A stretch of 64,000 nt of DNA from Alcanivorax sp. Its GTDB lineage: Bacteria > Pseudomonadota > Gammaproteobacteria > Pseudomonadales > Alcanivoracaceae. Each line of letters starts with the position of its first letter. Position 1 is the first letter of the stretch. Shown one piece after another: positions 63,145-64,000 of the stretch. The stretch is taken from the NCBI GenBank assembly GCA_022449455.1, contig JAKUPL010000010.1, forward strand, positions 104,934 to 168,933, read 5' to 3'. A model generated the notes under the pieces. It was not told the origin of the DNA. It was given only the letters and a program-made list of their open reading frames with translations, and made no database searches. A program made the position numbers and the translations under genes.

Positions 63145-63483
63145 ATGGACCCGCTCATGGGGATCGTCGGTGCGTTACTCATCACTCGCTGGTCATGGCA
63201 TCTATTGAAGGACACCTCCCGCGTGCTGCTTGATCAACAGCGCAGCGACTTGGAGCACGACGTCAGGTAATCCATTGAGAATGATGATGCGCGAATCAGC
63301 GATCTGCACCTCTGGGCCATTGGTCCAAATATTCACGCCGCCATTGTCTCGATCGTTTCGCATGCTCCCGAGTCGCCTGCCTTCTATAAGCAGCGTATTC
63401 AGGCTAGGTGCCCGTCATTAGTGCAAGTTACTGTCGGGCCGCAGCGTTGTATTAATGAAACGAGGAAAACCAGCGCCGGATAA
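63145..63483 (+). pseudogene. DmeF-like cation diffusion facilitator fragment
   Basis: Reading in one frame from ATG 63145 gives M-D-P-L-M-G-I-V-G-A, then W-S-W-H-L-L-K-D-T-S-R-V-L-L-D, as in the last helix region of DmeF-type Co/Ni exporters. The frame hits TAA at 63268-63270 and continues with I-S-D-L-H-L-W-A-I-G-P and A-A-I-V-S-I-V to a stop at 63483. The conserved N-terminal helices are missing, and 62970-63144 shows no readable gene. It is a remnant. Confidence 0.75.
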
Positions 63484-63488
63484 CAAGA

Positions 63489-63522
63489 CTTCGAGGCTCC
63501 AGTCCATTGTGGAGCCTCGAAG
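63489..63522. terminator. Hairpin between the remnants
   Basis: CTTCGAGGCTCC / GGAGCCTCGAAG forms a perfect 12-bp stem with a 10-base loop. It stands between the dmeF-like remnant and the mntP fragment and could terminate from both sides, though it lacks a T run. Confidence 0.55.
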
Positions 63523-63529
63523 AAGAAGC

Positions 63530-63607
63530 TTACAGGTGACCATATAAAATCCATGCACCCACTGCAATCAGCGTTAGTCCGCCAAAAATTTCTGCTCTGT
63601 GTCCCAT
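63530..63607 (-). pseudogene. 3' end of probable mntP, cut by the insertion sequence
   Basis: On the minus strand 25 codons read G-H-R-A-E-I-F-G-G-L-T-L-I-A-V-G-A-W-I-L-Y-G-H-L and end at TAA (63530-63532). This resembles the C-terminal end of MntP manganese exporters. The segment starts directly at the insertion-sequence end, so the 5' part of the gene should lie beyond the element to the right. The assignment rests on a short stretch. Confidence 0.6.
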
Positions 63608-63678
63608 TGTAATCCCCCCGAAAAGTAATCGAGGTTTTGAGTAGAGACTTTTACACTGATCGCATTGAGGAGCGACAC

Positions 63679-63945
63679 ATGAAGAAGTCTCGATTTTCCG
63701 ACAGCCAGATCCTGGCGATTCTGAAGCAGCACGAAGCCGGAGTTCCGGTGGCGGAACTGTCCCGCGAACACAACGTGAGTACAGCGCTGATCTACCAGTG
63801 GCGTTCGAAGTTTGGCGGCATGGACGCCTCGCTGATGAAGCGTCTGAAAGAACTGGAGGCCGAGAACGCCCGTCTGAAGAAGATGTATGCTGAGGAGCGC
63901 CTCAAAGCCGAACTGCGCCAGGAAGCACTGGAGGGAAAGTTGTAA
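63679..63945 (+). CDS. IS3-family transposase OrfA
   Basis: An 88-residue helix-turn-helix protein with the start R-F-S-D-S-Q-I-L-A-I-L-K-Q and a C-terminal leucine-zipper-like helix (L-K-E-L-E-A-E-N-A-R-L-K-K-M-Y). It ends at TAA, with orfB in the -1 frame so that a fusion transposase can be made by frameshifting. Confidence 0.9.
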   Translation: MKKSRFSDSQILAILKQHEAGVPVAELSREHNVSTALIYQWRSKFGGMDASLMKRLKELEAENARLKKMYAEERLKAELRQEALEGKL

Positions 63946-63965
63946 GGCCGTCTCAACGCCGGGAG

Positions 63966-64000
63966 ATGGCCATGAAGGGCGTTGCCAAGCACGGTATCAG
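63966..64000 (+). CDS. IS3-family transposase OrfB, 5' end only
   Basis: The frame of M-A-M-K-G-V-A-K-H-G-I is the start of an IS3-type DDE transposase OrfB and runs off the right edge. The same frame is open back over the orfA stop, as needed for -1 frameshifting. Confidence 0.7.
   Translation, partial: MAMKGVAKHGI

Larger units (their letters stand above)
63608..64000 (+). mobile_element. IS3-family insertion sequence, left part
   Basis: The element begins with TGTAATCCCCCCGAAAAGTA, a typical IS3-type terminal sequence starting TG, and carries orfA and the start of orfB in the -1 frame. Its right end lies outside the window. Confidence 0.8.

Noticed and set aside
1..64000. CRISPR arrays or rRNA genes
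   Set aside because: No regularly spaced direct repeats and no rRNA-like sequence were seen.

Overview
The window looks like a GC-rich gammaproteobacterial chromosome, probably an Alcanivorax-type marine or hydrocarbon-associated bacterium; I judge this from gene order and base composition, not from a marker search. A large integrative and conjugative element (ICE) has inserted into it. The first 19 kb are ordinary core genome. The rest is the element and its cargo, ending in an insertion sequence that runs off the right edge.

Core part (1-19.2 kb): the start of a PKD-domain lipoprotein gene (cut by the left edge), then an exbB-exbD-tonB operon facing a TonB-dependent receptor with a signalling domain. 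The receptor follows its own FecR anti-sigma regulator and FecI-type sigma factor, and Fur-like sites lie at both ends, so this is an iron or heme uptake unit with surface signalling. Next come moeB-prmC-prfA-hemA on the minus strand. Divergent from them is a TPR lipoprotein gene-lolB-ispE-tRNA-Gln-prs-rplY-pth-ychF run, with a small glutathione-transferase-like gene on the opposite strand. A repeat element built of TTGAAAG heptamers separates prs from rplY.

ICE backbone: a P4-type tyrosine integrase sits directly after ychF, with three GGGGGTAC repeats in front of it. Next are a MobH/TraI_2 relaxase, a PrlF-YhaV toxin-antitoxin pair and a DUF3742 protein. After a 21-kb defence cargo come 14 minus-strand genes (45.0-59.0 kb) making a GI-type (PFL_47xx / pKLC102 / ICEclc-like) mating-pair apparatus with TraG, TraU-like, TraC, TraB-like, TraK-like, pilin-like and RAQPRD proteins, plus RadC and a DsbA-like thioredoxin-fold protein. 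The coupling ATPase (VirD4/TraD) and lytic transglycosylase usually found just upstream are not in the window.

Defence island (24.0-44.8 kb): one minus-strand, mostly translationally coupled operon. It starts with a WYL-domain regulator and has the order expected of a type III BREX system: brxF, brxC, pglXI, brxHII, pglZ and a brxA-like gene. Three extra genes sit between brxC and pglXI: an OLD-like ATPase/Toprim protein, a SIR2-domain NAD-hydrolase-like protein and a HerA-type ATPase. A Schlafen/AlbA_2 ATP-binding protein gene sits between pglXI and brxHII. SIR2+HerA is a known stand-alone abortive-infection pair. Finding it with an OLD-like protein inside a BREX operon is the most unusual feature of the window.

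Metal cargo (59-63.6 kb): a yybP-ykoY-type manganese riboswitch precedes a UPF0016/TMEM165 exporter. An NreB-like nickel MFS exporter with a histidine-rich tail is divergent from an RcnR/NreA-type repressor, and a textbook RcnR operator lies between them. Beyond that are decaying genes: an MFS gene with an internal deletion, a DmeF-like exporter fragment with a stop codon, and the last 25 codons of a probable mntP cut by an IS3-family element. Coordinates and translations were read by eye; family calls come from motif recognition and no database search was run.
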